Positions 35,670-47,442 of a DNA stretch of 64,000 nt are shown one piece after another; the stretch's first letter is position 1, and each line of letters starts with the position of its first letter. Location of the stretch: contig JPHH03000019.1 in NCBI GenBank assembly GCA_000750105.3, positions 124,001-188,000 on the forward strand, in the 5' to 3' direction. The DNA is from Tolypocladium sp. Sup5 PDA-1 (Eukaryota; Ascomycota; Sordariomycetes; Hypocreales; Ophiocordycipitaceae). The notes beneath the pieces were generated by a model that searched no databases, was not told the origin of the DNA, and worked only from the letters and a program-made list of their open reading frames with translations. A program made the translations under genes and the position numbers.

Positions 35670-35927
35670 CTCTGCTATTCGTAAGGTAACTTGAATATGG
35701 TGCGAGATGTGGATGGTATTGCTGACTCGATGCTGGAGCGGAAGTCGAATCCAGGCTCAAGGCGAGTGCCTTCGTTTACGCCGTTCCCTTCGCGTGTTTT
35801 GAGCCCTGCGGGCCGTTTCATCGATTGTGATCGTAGCTTTCCTTCGCATACGTGATTGCGATTTCTGGATACTTTAGTGTCGGATACGTCGAATCGATCG
35901 AGAGCATATCAGGACGCATATTGTGAC

Positions 35928-36614
35928 ATGACGGACGCGGGCGCTGCGGCGGTACCGTCTTCGCAGCGTGAGCCTATGGACTGGATTGGCAGCCAAGGAG
36001 ACCGAGGTGGTTTGGGAGAGGCCACGCTCAATACCTTTGCTCGAGATGGCAATCGGAGTCAACAGACCTCGAGCCCTACCAATGAAGGCCAGGAAATGGA
36101 TACTCCTGAGGCAGGACTTGTGAGACCTGGCGGACATGCGAGTCACGCCAGCGAACTTGCACCTAGAAACGTGAATGCGGATCTTGCTTCGAGGCCTATC
36201 AATTTCGTGATCAACGGAACGTTCCATGCGTATCGAGACGAGGGTGCTGGTACTCGGGATGAAGCGTTTGGTCGGCTAGGCGAAAGTATTGGTCTTCAAG
36301 TTGAAGCACCTGATGGTGAAGGTGAAACACTTCGCCGCCTCCAAGAAGAACTTGGGTATCTGAATGGCACGCGTGGCTATCTGAAGGTCATACCTAGGCG
36401 TCAAGATGACATGGAAGCTCGTCAAGATCAAACACCTGCTCTCGACCCACATGGACCTAGTGGTCCCCGTCATGATTGCGGTCTGGATGCTGATGGAGAT
36501 AGCATAATGACGGATGATGGCGACCCTGCTTTCGACCAATCTGGACCTGGTTGTCTCGATGATGTTTACGCTGTGGATCTTGAGGGAGATGTCATCAGAA
36601 TGGGCGTCAATTAA
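35928..36614 (+). CDS. Hypothetical orphan protein
   Basis: Single-exon ORF of 228 aa from the first ATG (35928); the frame is open upstream to about 35856 without another ATG. The composition is acidic, Gly/Asp-rich and hydrophilic, with no signal peptide or membrane segment. Visible pieces are RPINFVINGTFHAYRDEGAG, LRRLQEELGYLNGTRGYLKV and repeated D/E-G-D blocks near the C-terminus (LDADGDSIMTDDGDP). Codon use is less GC-biased at third positions than in the flanking conserved genes. No introns are seen and the family is not recognised. It could be a lineage-specific gene, a recent acquisition, or a chance ORF; its length and composition favour a gene only mildly. Confidence 0.4.
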   Translation: MTDAGAAAVPSSQREPMDWIGSQGDRGGLGEATLNTFARDGNRSQQTSSPTNEGQEMDTPEAGLVRPGGHASHASELAPRNVNADLASRPINFVINGTFHAYRDEGAGTRDEAFGRLGESIGLQVEAPDGEGETLRRLQEELGYLNGTRGYLKVIPRRQDDMEARQDQTPALDPHGPSGPRHDCGLDADGDSIMTDDGDPAFDQSGPGCLDDVYAVDLEGDVIRMGVN

Positions 36615-37275
36615 CGAGCAATCTCATCCAGATAAAGCAGTCGACAAGCACGCGCTCGAGCTTGCGGAAGGAAGGCGGTCGCTGAGGAGGGAGATGCGGG
36701 ATGGCAGAGACTCATAGGCGGAGGGAAAAGCACCCACAGAATGAGAGTAGCTCGCTTGAGGCGAGATCAGGGGGCAAAGGTATCACACAATAAGTACCAG
36801 TGTACACAATGCATTCCCGTTTCGCAACTTCATGTTCTAGGAGTGGCGTGTATATGTAGTTGTCATGGAGGCCTTCGAGGCCTATTCCAAGGCAAGTATA
36901 GCCGGTCGCGCAACCTTGCCAAGGACCAGATGGCGATTTACCGTTTTACGCAGCCTCGGCCTGGGTCCTTAATCTCAACCACGGATGTCCGGGGTGATAT
37001 GATTTCTGTCTCTCTCGCCGACAGCATCAAGACCTCTAATGTCCTTGTAGGAACCTCTGTAACCAAAGCCTCTTGACAAACTCTCGACGTTCATCAAGTC
37101 CATCCCTTACCAACTTCTAATCCTCCTCCCCCATCACGTGACACCGCGTCCCCCCTCAACACGTCCACCACCCCGCCACGCGCCTCCATCCTCCCATCAC
37201 CAACCTCACCATCACCAACCCTGCACTCCTCGACCTCGTCGTTGCGCGCACGCGCCGGCACCAAGAGCCAAAAGC
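36615..37275. other. Promoter region of rev7
   Basis: Upstream of rev7. A C-rich, CACC-dense leader covers about 37110-37275, and the in-frame ORF extending upstream of the ATG is an effect of that composition. Confidence 0.5.
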
Positions 37276-38108
37276 ATGTCCGACGCAGAAACAACCCCCG
37301 TCCCCCCTTCCCACGCCTCCGCCCTCCTCACCTCCCTCACCTCCTTCCTCACCATCACCGTCCACACCCTCCTCCACCACCGCCGCCTCTACCCGCCCGA
37401 GACGTTCCTCCTCGCCCGCGCCTACAACCTCCCCGTGCGCCAGTCCCGCCACCCGGCCGTCTGCGCCTGGGTCCGCGACGCCGTCGCCGCCGCCGCCGCG
37501 CAGATCCGGTCGGGCGGCGTGAGGAGCGTCGCGCTGGTGCTGCACGAGCCCCGCGGCTTCGCCGTCGTCGAGCGCTGGGTGTTTGAGCTGCGCGGGTTTC
37601 CGAGGCTGCCGGACGAGGGCAGGCGGCGGCAGCGGCAGGGGGCGCAGGAGGAGGATGTGGGCGAGGAGGGCGTGAATTGGGCGGATGTGAACGAGGCGCT
37701 GAGGGGCGCGCTGCGGAGGGTTGCGTACATGGGGGAGAGTATACCGCCTCCGCCGGAGGGCTGTACGTTCTCCCTCGCCGTCGAACTGCGCGACGAAGCC
37801 CTGCCTCCCATCCAAGTGAGTCCAGCTTCACACTCGCGGCCAAAGCCGCGCTAACAGACAGCCCCCAGCACCCGCAGCTCTGGATCCCCTCCGAGCCCAG
37901 CCTCCAGCAGCCCACGGCATCCAACCCAGACACGGGCTCAGCCCTCGGCGGCGCATCCACCACGCCCATCCGCTCCGTACAGGCCGGTCCCCTGTTCTTC
38001 GAGTGCTGGTTCGAGCAGGGGAAGCGCACGCCCGAAGACGCGCCCCAAGACAATGTAGAGGGCATGCAGGACAGGGACACATACAATCAAACACAATCGT
38101 CGTCGTGA
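37276..38108 (+). CDS. rev7: Rev7-like HORMA protein (DNA polymerase zeta subunit)
   Basis: Two exons: 37276-37815 and 37869-38108, giving 259 aa. The ATG at 37276 was chosen because the HORMA homology begins soon after (ASALLTSLTSFLTITVHTLL, LYPPETFLLARAYNLPVRQS, HPAVCAWVRDAV), with RRVAYMGESIPPPPEGCTFS in the middle and GPLFFECWFEQGK near the end. Rev7 is the accessory subunit of translesion polymerase zeta with Rev3, and in other organisms takes part in further HORMA-safety-belt interactions. Intron donor GTGAGT, branch GCTAAC and acceptor CCCAG are standard; the junction falls between IQ and HPQLWIP. Exon 1 is extremely GC-rich, giving several long spurious antisense ORFs. The C-terminal 25 residues are hydrophilic and not conserved as far as I can tell. 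Confidence 0.88.
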
Positions 38109-38244
38109 CAAGTCATGTTGTTCTCCAGACTACCTACCTAGGTACTCGATGTATAGTCCGTCCGACCAGACTCCTACCCGCCATCCGTACCATCCATCGT
38201 AGACCGCATATACTACACGACTCTGTACAAAAACATAACAATCC

Positions 38245-38265
38245 TGGCTGGCTGGCTGGCTGGTT
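38245..38265. repeat. GGCT tetranucleotide run
   Basis: A short (CTGG)n/(GGCT)n microsatellite of about five units lies in the 3' region between rev7 and bud3. Confidence 0.7.
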
Positions 38266-38332
38266 CGCAAAGTCACCGTTTCCAACACGCCCCAAAGACC
38301 GCCCAGATGGCCCGCCTGAGGGACAGCCGCAC

Positions 38333-41300
38333 TTACTCCATCCCCTTCAGCGCCGCCCGCAGGCTCACCATCTCCCGCTTGAGCCGCGAGTTCTCCTTCT
38401 TCACCCGCGCCGTCTCCTCGCTCTGCTCCCTGAGCTTCGCCATCAGCTCCTCCTTGTCGTCCTTGCCCTTGCCTTTGAGCGCCTTGACAATCTTGCCCAG
38501 CTCGCTGTTGAACTTCTCGTACAGCAGCTCGTTCTCCGCCACGGACTCCTTGTGCAGCTGGTCGATGGCGCGGAGCTTGCCCTCGGCCGTCTTGACCGTC
38601 GTCTCCATGACCCGCTGCACGGCCGCGTGCTTGTCCATCAAGTCGCGCATTACGACCGGGATTCTGTCCTCGAGGGCCTTGACCGAGGCTGCGAGCCGTC
38701 GCAGGTCCACAGACTGAGAGCCAGATGGGTCAGCACTGTTAACGCGAGCCATCTCTTCTCCAATGATTGAGAGTTCAGACTGCAGGCTCGCATCGGCCTC
38801 GCCCGCCACCTTCTTCTCCGTCTGGAGGCGCTCTCTGAGCTTCTGCGGCGACTGCAGTCGAAGCTTCTGCGCCCCCGTCCGCGTCGGGCTAGAAGGCCGC
38901 ATAGGAGCGTCATTCCCCGAGGTTGAGGGTCGCATCGGCTTCAGCATTGGGATGCTCGATGAGGAGAGCGTCTTGGAGTGTCCTCGGCGCTTAATCGGGG
39001 ACTCCTGTAGCTTACTTACGGAGACGAGTTTGGTATGGATGTCTTGCTTCGGCGGCGAGTCTGGCCGGACCAACAGCGGCCCTACAATGAGAGGCGTGCT
39101 GAACATCGGATTCGCCATATTCTCCTTTTGTCGCGGGCTTCGCAGGACCTCAGCCACATTAGGGCTAATTGGTATCCTCGAAGGCAACACGGTCTTGGGG
39201 CTGGTGACAGGCGTGGTGGTCGCGTTGTTGACCTTGCCAGACGTCTGCTTAGTAGTCTGCAGGGGCTGGATCACCTCGTCCTCGATCGTCGCCGTCACCA
39301 TCAGGCTCCTTAGATCCGACAAAGAGCTTCGTCGCTTCCTTCGTCCAGTCTTGGGTCCTATGCGCTCATCAGGCTCCCCGATGGTGTCGAGCGGAAAGTC
39401 CAGGCGATGAGAGCTGACTGGCCTCTGGTCCGGTTCGTCAAAGGCCCCTGCGATCGGTGGCCGGTCGCGCGACCCGGGGCGACCTAGCAATCTCTTTGGT
39501 ATAGTGCTGTCATCGATGGACCGCGCGCGACCCATGGCCCCTCGGGACAGGCTGGGAGACTCGCCCGTAGCGAGATTCCGATGCTTGCTCAGGCTGCGCC
39601 ACACAGATGGCCTCTCGTCCTTGGGATTCTGTCTCAGGAGCATATCGAGGCCAAACTTGCGACGCAACGACGAGGTATTTGAGGTCATCGACCCCGTATG
39701 TGCCCTAGGGCGGGTAAAAGAGCTGATTGACTCTCCTCCATATGCAGCAAAGTTGAAGCCGTGGTTCAAGCCCGGATCCTCAAAGATCCTGTCGCAGTCC
39801 TCGACCAGACGGTCAAGGAGGTTGATGTAGTTCGGTGCCGTCCCATCGGTAACCAGCAGCTCCGCAAAAGCAAGCGTCAGCGCGCCTCGGTCGCTGTCAT
39901 TTCCACATCCATCGAGCAGGTCGGCCAACAATTTGATGACGGCCGTAAAGGCCCGCCGGTTCTGCGGCGCCATCTCCTTGAACAGGTAGTTGACGAAATC
40001 CGCAAAGTTCCCGGGCACTCTCTTATTGGCTCTCTCCTGTAGCGAATCCAGTGCCTGCATCGTCATGACCGGCCCCATCTGCTCGGTCCAGGCTATCCGC
40101 AGGAAATTCTCAAAAGCGACAAAAATGACCTCGGTCCCAAGGTCACCGGCGGCCTCGTAGTCAAAGGGACTCTCAATCAGTCTGTTGTATAGGTCGTTGA
40201 CCGAAAGCTCATCCACCAGCGACCGACTCAGAAGAGTCCGACCAATAATCGCACCCTTTCGGCCCTGGAGAGCAGCAATGTATCCCGTAAACGTCTGCTC
40301 CAGCCGGACCAGGGGGTTCTCCGGTCGACCATCGGCTGTCGATGGGCGCTCATTGCCCCTGATGGATCCGATAATGGAATGGTGGCTGTTGGATCGATGA
40401 AGAGACGGCTGTCGCTGGTGTTTATTGCCCGACACGACTACCTCGGGGGTATTGCTGTTGGAACCGCCACTCCAGAGGCTCGAAAACAGCTTGACGGGCG
40501 ATGTGGCAAGGAACGAGCGCGTCTTCTCTGCGCGGCTGGACAGGCTCAATCCTCGTAGAGTCTTGGTGTAGTAAGACACCATGGCCGATGTCAGCTGCAT
40601 GTTGGAAGCGTTGAACTGCGTGCTGAGCAGCTGGATAACTGTAACGCAAGTCAGCAGAAGTCGATAAAATGGCAAACCAAGTCAACTTACTTCGACGAGC
40701 CATTGTTGGTAGAAAGTCTTCCAACGCGACGTCGTCCTGGAATTGCTTCCCATTCAGCCCAACGGTGAGTATCGACACTCGGCTCAGATTCTTGCTCGAC
40801 ACGTTGACCACAATCTCGACACCGTAGTGTCCCACGGGAGCCCCCTTGGTTCCCATCTCATGATCGACGACCACCCTTATAGGGGCAGGCTCTCCTCGAC
40901 CCTCGATGAGCTGGTGCGCCCCTTCTTGGAAGACGGCAACGTGCATTCCCAGGTTACTATCCTGCATACGCACAGACCGAAGCGTCCAACAAGGATCTTC
41001 GCGCTCAGTCTCAGAGAATCGCGCTTCCACTCTGGCCTTGACCACATCTTCGGCCCACTTCGAGGCCTTGCCATCGAAAGTCTCTTGTAGGAGGAAGCAA
41101 CGCGACGTGGGCGACTTGCTAACTTTGTGCTCTCCTGCGTGCGCACCCTTCATGTCTTGCGTCGACGTCATCCACACCAGGGAACCATCCAAAGACTCTG
41201 TAAATCGCACCTCTGCAAGGTGATGCCAACCAGTAAACGCAAATTCGTATTGCGAAGGGCCACCCGCCGCGTTCGTCATGGATATCAGCAGCTCCGCAGC

Positions 41301-42941
41301 AGACGGTTTGTCAAGTTCCCGGAGCAGGTCCCGCCCAGTCATGGAGCAGCCCATCTTCTTCAGCACGACAATGGAGTCGGAGAAGAGCAAAAAGACGCCC
41401 GAGTTATCCAGCTCGCTCGGTGCTGCCTGAAAAGGGGGGACGAGCTCGATAAAGTCAGCGGCAAGAATCAGACGTCCTTGCGGCTCAAGGTCCACGGGCC
41501 AGGATTCAACCATATTTCGAAGTCGGTTGGCGACATGGGGCTTGTCGGGCAGAGGGTCGTCCATTGAGCAGATGTTCGTGATGATGTCCCTGGCCTTGAG
41601 CATGGGCTGCAGCGCAGGGTGGGTCATGGGTAGCGAGCCAACAATCTGGTCGATGAGGAGGCTGTATCGAGGCAGTCTCTGCACCGGCTCGATGAGAATG
41701 GACCGGATGGTCTGCTCGCCAGACTTGTGGACCCGTTGTTTGAAGCTCGATTGCTGGTCGAGGAATGAATTGAGCAGAGCGGGAAAGTGTTGGCTCGCCT
41801 TGATGTAGTCCTGGTAGCACTTTGTAAACTTGGGAAACCACTCCAGGAACAGCCGCGAAATGGCCACGGTGCCGCTTGGGTCCTTCATCCGAGGCGAGCC
41901 TCCAGCTTTGAGGCCCATAAGATTGGCAGACGTAGCCTCCATGTCCTTAGCGGACTCCTCATCCGTCTCATCCATGATTCGACGAAGCTGCTCCAGAAAG
42001 CACGAGTTGACTTGGAGGATTTGGTCTGCAGATGGGGGGAAGAGTCTCTCCAGCTCTTCCTCGGACGGGCTCAAGCTGCCCGGCTGTCGCTTCTTTGCGG
42101 AATCGCGAAAGTCGTTGGCGACGTTATGGACCAGCTCGCCCAGTTTCACCACATATCGCTCTTCCGTGTCGACCAGCTCCGACAGCTTCATCCTCAGCTC
42201 AAACTTTTGGTCCTTTGAGAACGACTTGCTCCTGTTCAAGGAAGTCGGCTTTGAGGGCGCGCGTCGCAGTCTGCTCGTGGGCAGAAACACGGGCTCGCCA
42301 AACAGCTTGACCAGCGGCGTATATCCTCCATACTGCCGCAGCGTGGGGTCGAGTATATCGTCTTCGTCGTCGGGTACGTCCTCGAGGTCGGCTGGCTGGA
42401 GCGGCACGATGGCGCCGGGCGGGAGGATAAAGTCGACGTCCACGTTGCTCACATGCTGCGTCTGCAATGCCTCTTGCAGCCCCGCAATCACGCTCGTCGC
42501 ATTCTCGCTCTTGACCATGGCCTTGACCAGGTCCGCCGCATGCTGCTCCCCAAACAGCGCCGGCGCACTCCCCGGCCGCTTCCCCCTCGTCGGATACGCA
42601 TTCCTCAGATGGCTCTTCACGCCATCGGGCAGCTCGCTAAAGTACTTGAACAGACCGTAGGCCAGGCCGCGGTACACCTCGTCGCCCTGGAACTCGCGCG
42701 GCAGGTGGTTGACGACGCTGTAGCAGGCGGAGCTCGGCGAGATGGTGATGCGCGGGAAGGACTGGAAGCCGGCGGGCGAGAGGACGTGGATCTGGACGCG
42801 CGAGCTGTTGAGCGTGTAGTTGGCTGTCGTCGAGGGCCCGTGGAAGATGAGGACGGGGAGGTGGCCGAGCAGCGGATCCGAGGCGTGGTAGAGGGCGACG
42901 CTCTCCGACGAGAGCGCCAGGTCGTCGGTGACACGAACCAT
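38333..42941 (-). CDS. bud3: Bud3-like Rho guanine-nucleotide exchange factor
   Basis: Two exons: 40691-42941 and 38333-40638, giving 1518 aa. The N-terminal 230 residues (MVRVTDDLALSSESVALYHA) are the Bud3-specific region. The DH (RhoGEF) domain spans about residues 245-480 with LRMKLSELVDTEERYVVKLG, LFLEWFPKFTKCYQDYI and LIEPVQRLPRYSLLIDQIVG. A PH-like region follows (GVFLLFSDSIVVLKK). The second exon has a helical region (FADFVNYLFKEMAPQNRRAF), a Ser/Pro-rich stretch, and a C-terminal coiled coil from about 1390 to the end. In Neurospora the orthologue is a GEF for RHO-4 with a role in septum formation; in yeast Bud3 marks bud sites and acts on Cdc42. Its length fits the filamentous-fungal family. 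Confidence 0.9.
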
Positions 42942-43683
42942 GGTCTCGTCAATGGGCCGCGCTCATAGTAGCCCCCTCTAGATCCTCGGGGACGCGATGA
43001 GAGGGTGGCGGTGCTTGGTCTCTTGCCGGCGCGATTGGGGGCCCGTCTTGCTCCAGGCGGGGAGGGGGACAGGGAGGTTGATCGGGTCTTCAGATGTCCA
43101 GAAGACAACAGAATGGGGCGGGACGGGTGGGCCGCTCGCAGATGGTGGTGCTGGCGTTGGTAGCGGTGGTCGTAAACATGTGCGATGTCGCGCGCCGGCC
43201 TGTCTGGCGCGCCGTATATGCGGCCGGATAACGCAGTCGCGCGCTCAAAATCAACAAGAAACAGCGCCAAAAGAAGTATCTACAGATAGAAGCGACGCGC
43301 AAAGTCGACGATGCAAAGGGGAAACAGGAAGCTCGACAAATTTCACATCATGCTATTCGTAGACGTGGCGGTCAAGACAAGAGTATCTCGGAACATCATG
43401 GGCCCCGGCGGCTTATCTGTACACCTTACGGATACACAGACGGGACGCGTCAAACGCGTCTCCGGATCGGGAAACAGCAGGGCTTGGCTCAGATTTCAGC
43501 TAAAAAAAGCAGGCGCTTCCCCCCGCTGTAAACAATGAGGGGCAGCGACGCAGCGCCCGCCGCCCGCTTTGGAGAGTTGCCCCGCTATTTGTTATCGTCC
43601 GACATGACGTCTACTTCAACTTCCTGCGTCCTTCAGACGATGTGAAACATTGCCCAGAGCTGATCCATACAGCATCAGGCAAC
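42942..43683. other. Divergent promoter region of bud3 and dcc1
   Basis: 740-bp region between the two start codons. Contains GC-rich sequence next to bud3 and an A-run (TAAAAAAAGC near 43501). No gene is supported. Confidence 0.6.
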
Positions 43684-44134
43684 ATGTCGAGCCAGAACCA
43701 GGGCATCCCGCTGCACCACCAGCCCCACGACGCGGGCTACCGGCTCATCGAGCTGCCCATGGAGGTGCAGTCCATGCTCGAGTCGGACACGGCGCCAGTG
43801 TCGGTCCATCCGCAACTCCTGCATCACCACGTCTTCATCGCTGCTAACGTTGGCATCCTCTCGTAGCCTTACCCTCGAAGAGTCCGACACATCTGCCATC
43901 CTCCGCACGCCCGGCAACTCGTACCACCTGCGCCAGAAAAACACCTCCAACGCCCTCCTCCTGCTGGCCCCGCAGCCCTCACCCTCGTCCCCCGAGCAGG
44001 GCCTCTCCACCATATGCACCATCCACGAGACGGTCGAGCTGGAAGCCGTCCCCGACCAACCCATAAACCGAGCCCCGCTCAAGGACACAGGGAGCAGAGG
44101 CAAGTGGCACGAAAAGTTTGGCAAGGGCCGGTGA
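43684..44134 (+). CDS. dcc1: Dcc1-like sister-chromatid cohesion protein, short
   Basis: Two exons: 43684-43799 and 43867-44134, giving 127 aa. The only upstream in-frame ATG is 43684. The sequence YRLIELPMEVQSMLESDTAP, LTLEESDTSAILRTPGNSYH and KNTSNALLLLAP matches the N-terminal domain of Dcc1, which with Ctf8 and Ctf18 forms the trimeric arm of the alternative clamp loader Ctf18-RFC used in cohesion and PCNA loading. The protein ends with RGKWHEKFGKGR and a stop. Vertebrate Dcc1 is about 390 aa with C-terminal winged-helix domains that bind DNA polymerase epsilon; none of these are encoded before the next gene. The first donor (GTCGGT) is weak, but the joined frame is convincing. Confidence 0.78.
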
Positions 44135-44662
44135 CGCTGGCACACTCGCCCCGCCAGGGGTTCTACGGCAGACGTCACGACGACTTTACGATGCACATTT
44201 AGCAGTTCATGATAAATATATTCGCTGAACCTTTCCATCGATCCGATCTGTTCTTCATTTTATCAAGGTGCTTTCTGTACTGCCTCTTATGTGCTGTACT
44301 GTACTCATCACCTCGAGCCCTCCGAACTGCGACGTATAAAAAGCCATACACAGCCACCCACGTCTGATGAGAATCATACCCAACGCCGGCGCTAATATCC
44401 CACATGCAAAGTCCTGACATCTTGATCCAACGCGAGTACACGAGCAACTCACATACTTGCTGGATCGTTTCTCCCCAACCCTCCCACTCGCCAGGCCTCA
44501 CACCGGCCACCCCTCTCCAGACCGCCGTTCTGCACGGAAACTTTTCCACCTATATAGGTAGCAGTTCTCACAAGGCAGAAAGGCCATCTGACATCACACA
44601 CACCACACCTCGCCACCTCACGCAGGTAGCCAGCTCCCCCGAGGCACAAACACCTCCTTCCC
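44135..44662. other. Convergent 3' intergenic region
   Basis: Between dcc1 and the RBR ligase gene. AT-richer 3'-UTR-like sequence; no frame homologous to the missing Dcc1 C-terminus was recognised. Confidence 0.55.
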
Positions 44663-47442
44663 TCACACGTTCCGCTCCACATCCTCGCCAATCTGTCGCA
44701 TATTCGACGGCTCTCCATACCACACTCCACCGTTGCCGTACAGGATCGCTCCCTGCCGGTAGTGCGGGACGAGGTTCCCGGTCGTGGGGTCCGCCACGTC
44801 CCCGTTGGGCAGTCTCCATGGCGGGAGATGCGAGATCCCGTAGCCCGTGAGCCAGGGCGAACGGCCCGTGTAGCCCGGCGCCGGGGGGTTCTGCTGCCTA
44901 GGCAGTAACCCGCGCCGGTACATGCTGTCCCACTCCTGCTGCGAGGCTGGGAAGCGACGGATCTCGGGTGCGACGATCGGAGCCACGGGTGCGACATTGC
45001 CCGGAGCCGTGTGTGCCACCGAGGCTGCGACTTGCTGGGCCTGAGCCTGTCCTCTCTGTCCATGTTGGAGTCCCCCGTCCAGACGGTAAAGCCCACCTGC
45101 CGGCATCGCACGCTGCGCTTCCGCAAGCAAACCTCCCGCGGCCTGCCCGGCCGGGGAAACCTGAGCAGCTGGGGGGTTTTGAGCGCCTGCTGGGGCGTCG
45201 TCCTCCCGGAGGGCACCGTTGTACAGGTCCTGCAGGGCCTGTCTGGCAACAGAAGCAGCACGACGAGGCTGACGACGTGGCGGAGGCGGAGGCACATTAT
45301 CGACGCGCGCGACATGGGCAGCCCCCCCTAGGAATGGGAGATTTCTGATCCACGACCGGGCAGCGGCTTCTCGTTGGGTTCGAGGTATGTACTGCAGCCA
45401 ATGTGGAAGCGGAGGCGGCTGCTGTGCCGCATGGGCCAATCTGAGAGCCTGGGGAACTTCCTGCCCTTGATTCTCTCGCTCAATCCTCTGGTTCACTGCT
45501 CTGGCTCTCTGTTGCGCTTGCTGCAGTGGCACCACCTGTCGTCCAGGCTGGCGAGGCGCGGGCGGCGCGGGCTGAGGTGCCGGCGCGGGCACGGGCGCGA
45601 GTGCGGGTGCCGGTGGCGGTGGTGGGTTATCCCTCTCCAGGCGTCGTCGCTTTACTTCGTCGTCCCGATTCACCTCGTCCGACATGCGATACCTCAGGAG
45701 CTCGGGGTCAATGTCCGGGTTGGTCTCCGTCATTTTCTTGAGAGTCTCCTGCTCGGCATTGTCGGCATCCCTGGCATGTCGCATCTCCGAGTCGTCAAAC
45801 AGCGGGCAGTTTTCTCTTCGGCCTCCTCTAGCGGCATCGTTGAAGTGCCCGTAGTCGCTGCAGTCCTGAGAGCAGATGTAGCATTGCAAGTTGTGGCACC
45901 CCGCGCGGGGGCATCTCATCTTGTTGCAGCCATACTCCTTTATGAACGGGGTGCCGCCTGTGAAGACATCAGAGTTAGCAAGAGAGACGAGAAGCGTGAT
46001 GGGTTCGGGGTTCATCAACGTACATTTGTTGCATTTGCGGATCAAGGCCTCCGACCTGGCCTCTTCGACCGCGTGCCTTGCCGAAAACGCCCGACGGTCC
46101 ATTTTCGCCTCCTCGCACGACATCGGGATGTGCGTCTCCTCATGGCAAAGCCGACAGCTGACTTTTTGACACTCGGGTCTCTGGCACCGGAATTCCTTAT
46201 CCTCCGCCACCGGACCGCATACCGCCGCGAAGGGGCAAAACGGGCAGTGCACCAAGCCCTCGATGTCAGTAAGCCGCAAGACTGCTTCCTGCTCGATTTT
46301 GTCAAGAGCCTTGGTCAATTTCTCGTCAAGAAACTTGCGCCGTTCAGAGTGAGAAAATCCTGCCTCGCAACCGTCCGTTGACATGCATGTTAGTTCATAT
46401 CTCGTCAGCCCCGACAGCTCCTTGGCTTGATTGTAGGCGCACTTATAACAGAACCACTGGACCATGTTAGCAATCTGAACAAGTTTGCCGCAGCGTTTTG
46501 GGCAACTCACATGTGCGGCCTCTCCGTCGCAATGGACGAGTCGATTGGTGGCATAGTCCATGAAGCAGCACTCGCACTCCTTGACAAGGCCCTTGGCCTG
46601 GTGTTCGGCGAAATTTGCCTTGTCTGCCCTCTCGAGTTCTACTTTAGCTCGGTGCTTACGCTCCATGAACGCGACCTTGCGTCTGGCAGCTCGAAGCTCC
46701 ATGAGCAGTTCGCGTTCAGCGGGGTTGGCACTTGCCAGGATCCTTTGATCAATGATATCGGGGGCATACCGTCCAGCAGGCAAGCGGGGCTGCGACTTGC
46801 ATGGATGCCCGTCATCGTTCTTGTGGAACTCTTCGTAGACTGCGATGTATGCCGGGAAGAGAAGATCACGGTGGTTGGCAATTGCGGCCATGATGGAGAT
46901 GGCGGGGACCTGAGGAAAGTCCCCGTTGATCAAGTTGCGGCTAGAGAAATGTTAGCATTCTGGGATTTTCTTGTGACGAGAAGCTAGTGATGGGTCTGGA
47001 ATCAGGAGGAGTGTTTGAGTATCTGCGTGGACGGGGCCTCTTGCGAGACAGCCCGTGTAGGCACATGGCTCGCGCCGTGGATGGTGTCGATCGGAAGGAG
47101 AAAGAAGAAAACTTACATTTGCTCGACGTGATGCCTGCCCACCGTGCGTGCGCGGTTTGGGTGGAGGTAAGTGCGCTTAGCACGATCTTCTTCTTCAGCA
47201 TCGTCGTCATCGGCAGTCCGCTTCCGCTTGTTGTCCTTGGCTGCGCCAGCTCTCTGATAAGGCATCCCCGCTTCCTCTTGATCGACGAGGTGGTTGATGA
47301 TGGCATCGGCGTCGGCGCCGCAGCCGAGTTTGGCCATGATGGTCATGACATACCGAACGCACACGTCTGGAAATACGGCCATAATCTTGCGGATACAAGC
47401 GTTTCTGACCTCTCGGTCGACACAAGGGACTTCGTCGTCCAT
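44663..47442 (-). CDS. RNF216/TRIAD3-like RBR E3 ubiquitin ligase
   Basis: Four exons: 47117-47442, 46511-46940, 46024-46456 and 44663-45957, giving 827 aa. An N-terminal region with VRYVMTIMAKLGCGADADAI (UBA-like) and a basic stretch precedes the RING-between-RING module at about 215-440. RING1 begins CECCFMDYATNRLVHC and WFCYKCAY. The IBR contains LVHCPFCPFAAVCGP and CRLCHEETHIPMSC. RING2 begins IRKCNKCGTPFIKEYGCNKM with CYICSQDCSDYGHF; the catalytic-type cysteine environment resembles RNF216 more than parkin or HHARI. The codon for the second RING2 Cys is rebuilt across the third intron. The C-terminal 380 residues are Pro/Gln/Ala-rich and end in GEDVERNV. RBR ligases form a ubiquitin thioester before transfer; substrates are unknown. 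Confidence 0.9.

Noticed and set aside
37138..37275. 46-codon N-terminal extension of Rev7
   Set aside because: The extension is Pro/His/Ser low complexity from a CACC-rich leader; HORMA homology starts right after the ATG at 37276.
44663..46933. Unspliced 756-codon reading of the RBR ligase
   Set aside because: Three introns interrupt the RBR module in this reading and would break RING1 and RING2; the spliced version restores the zinc ligands.
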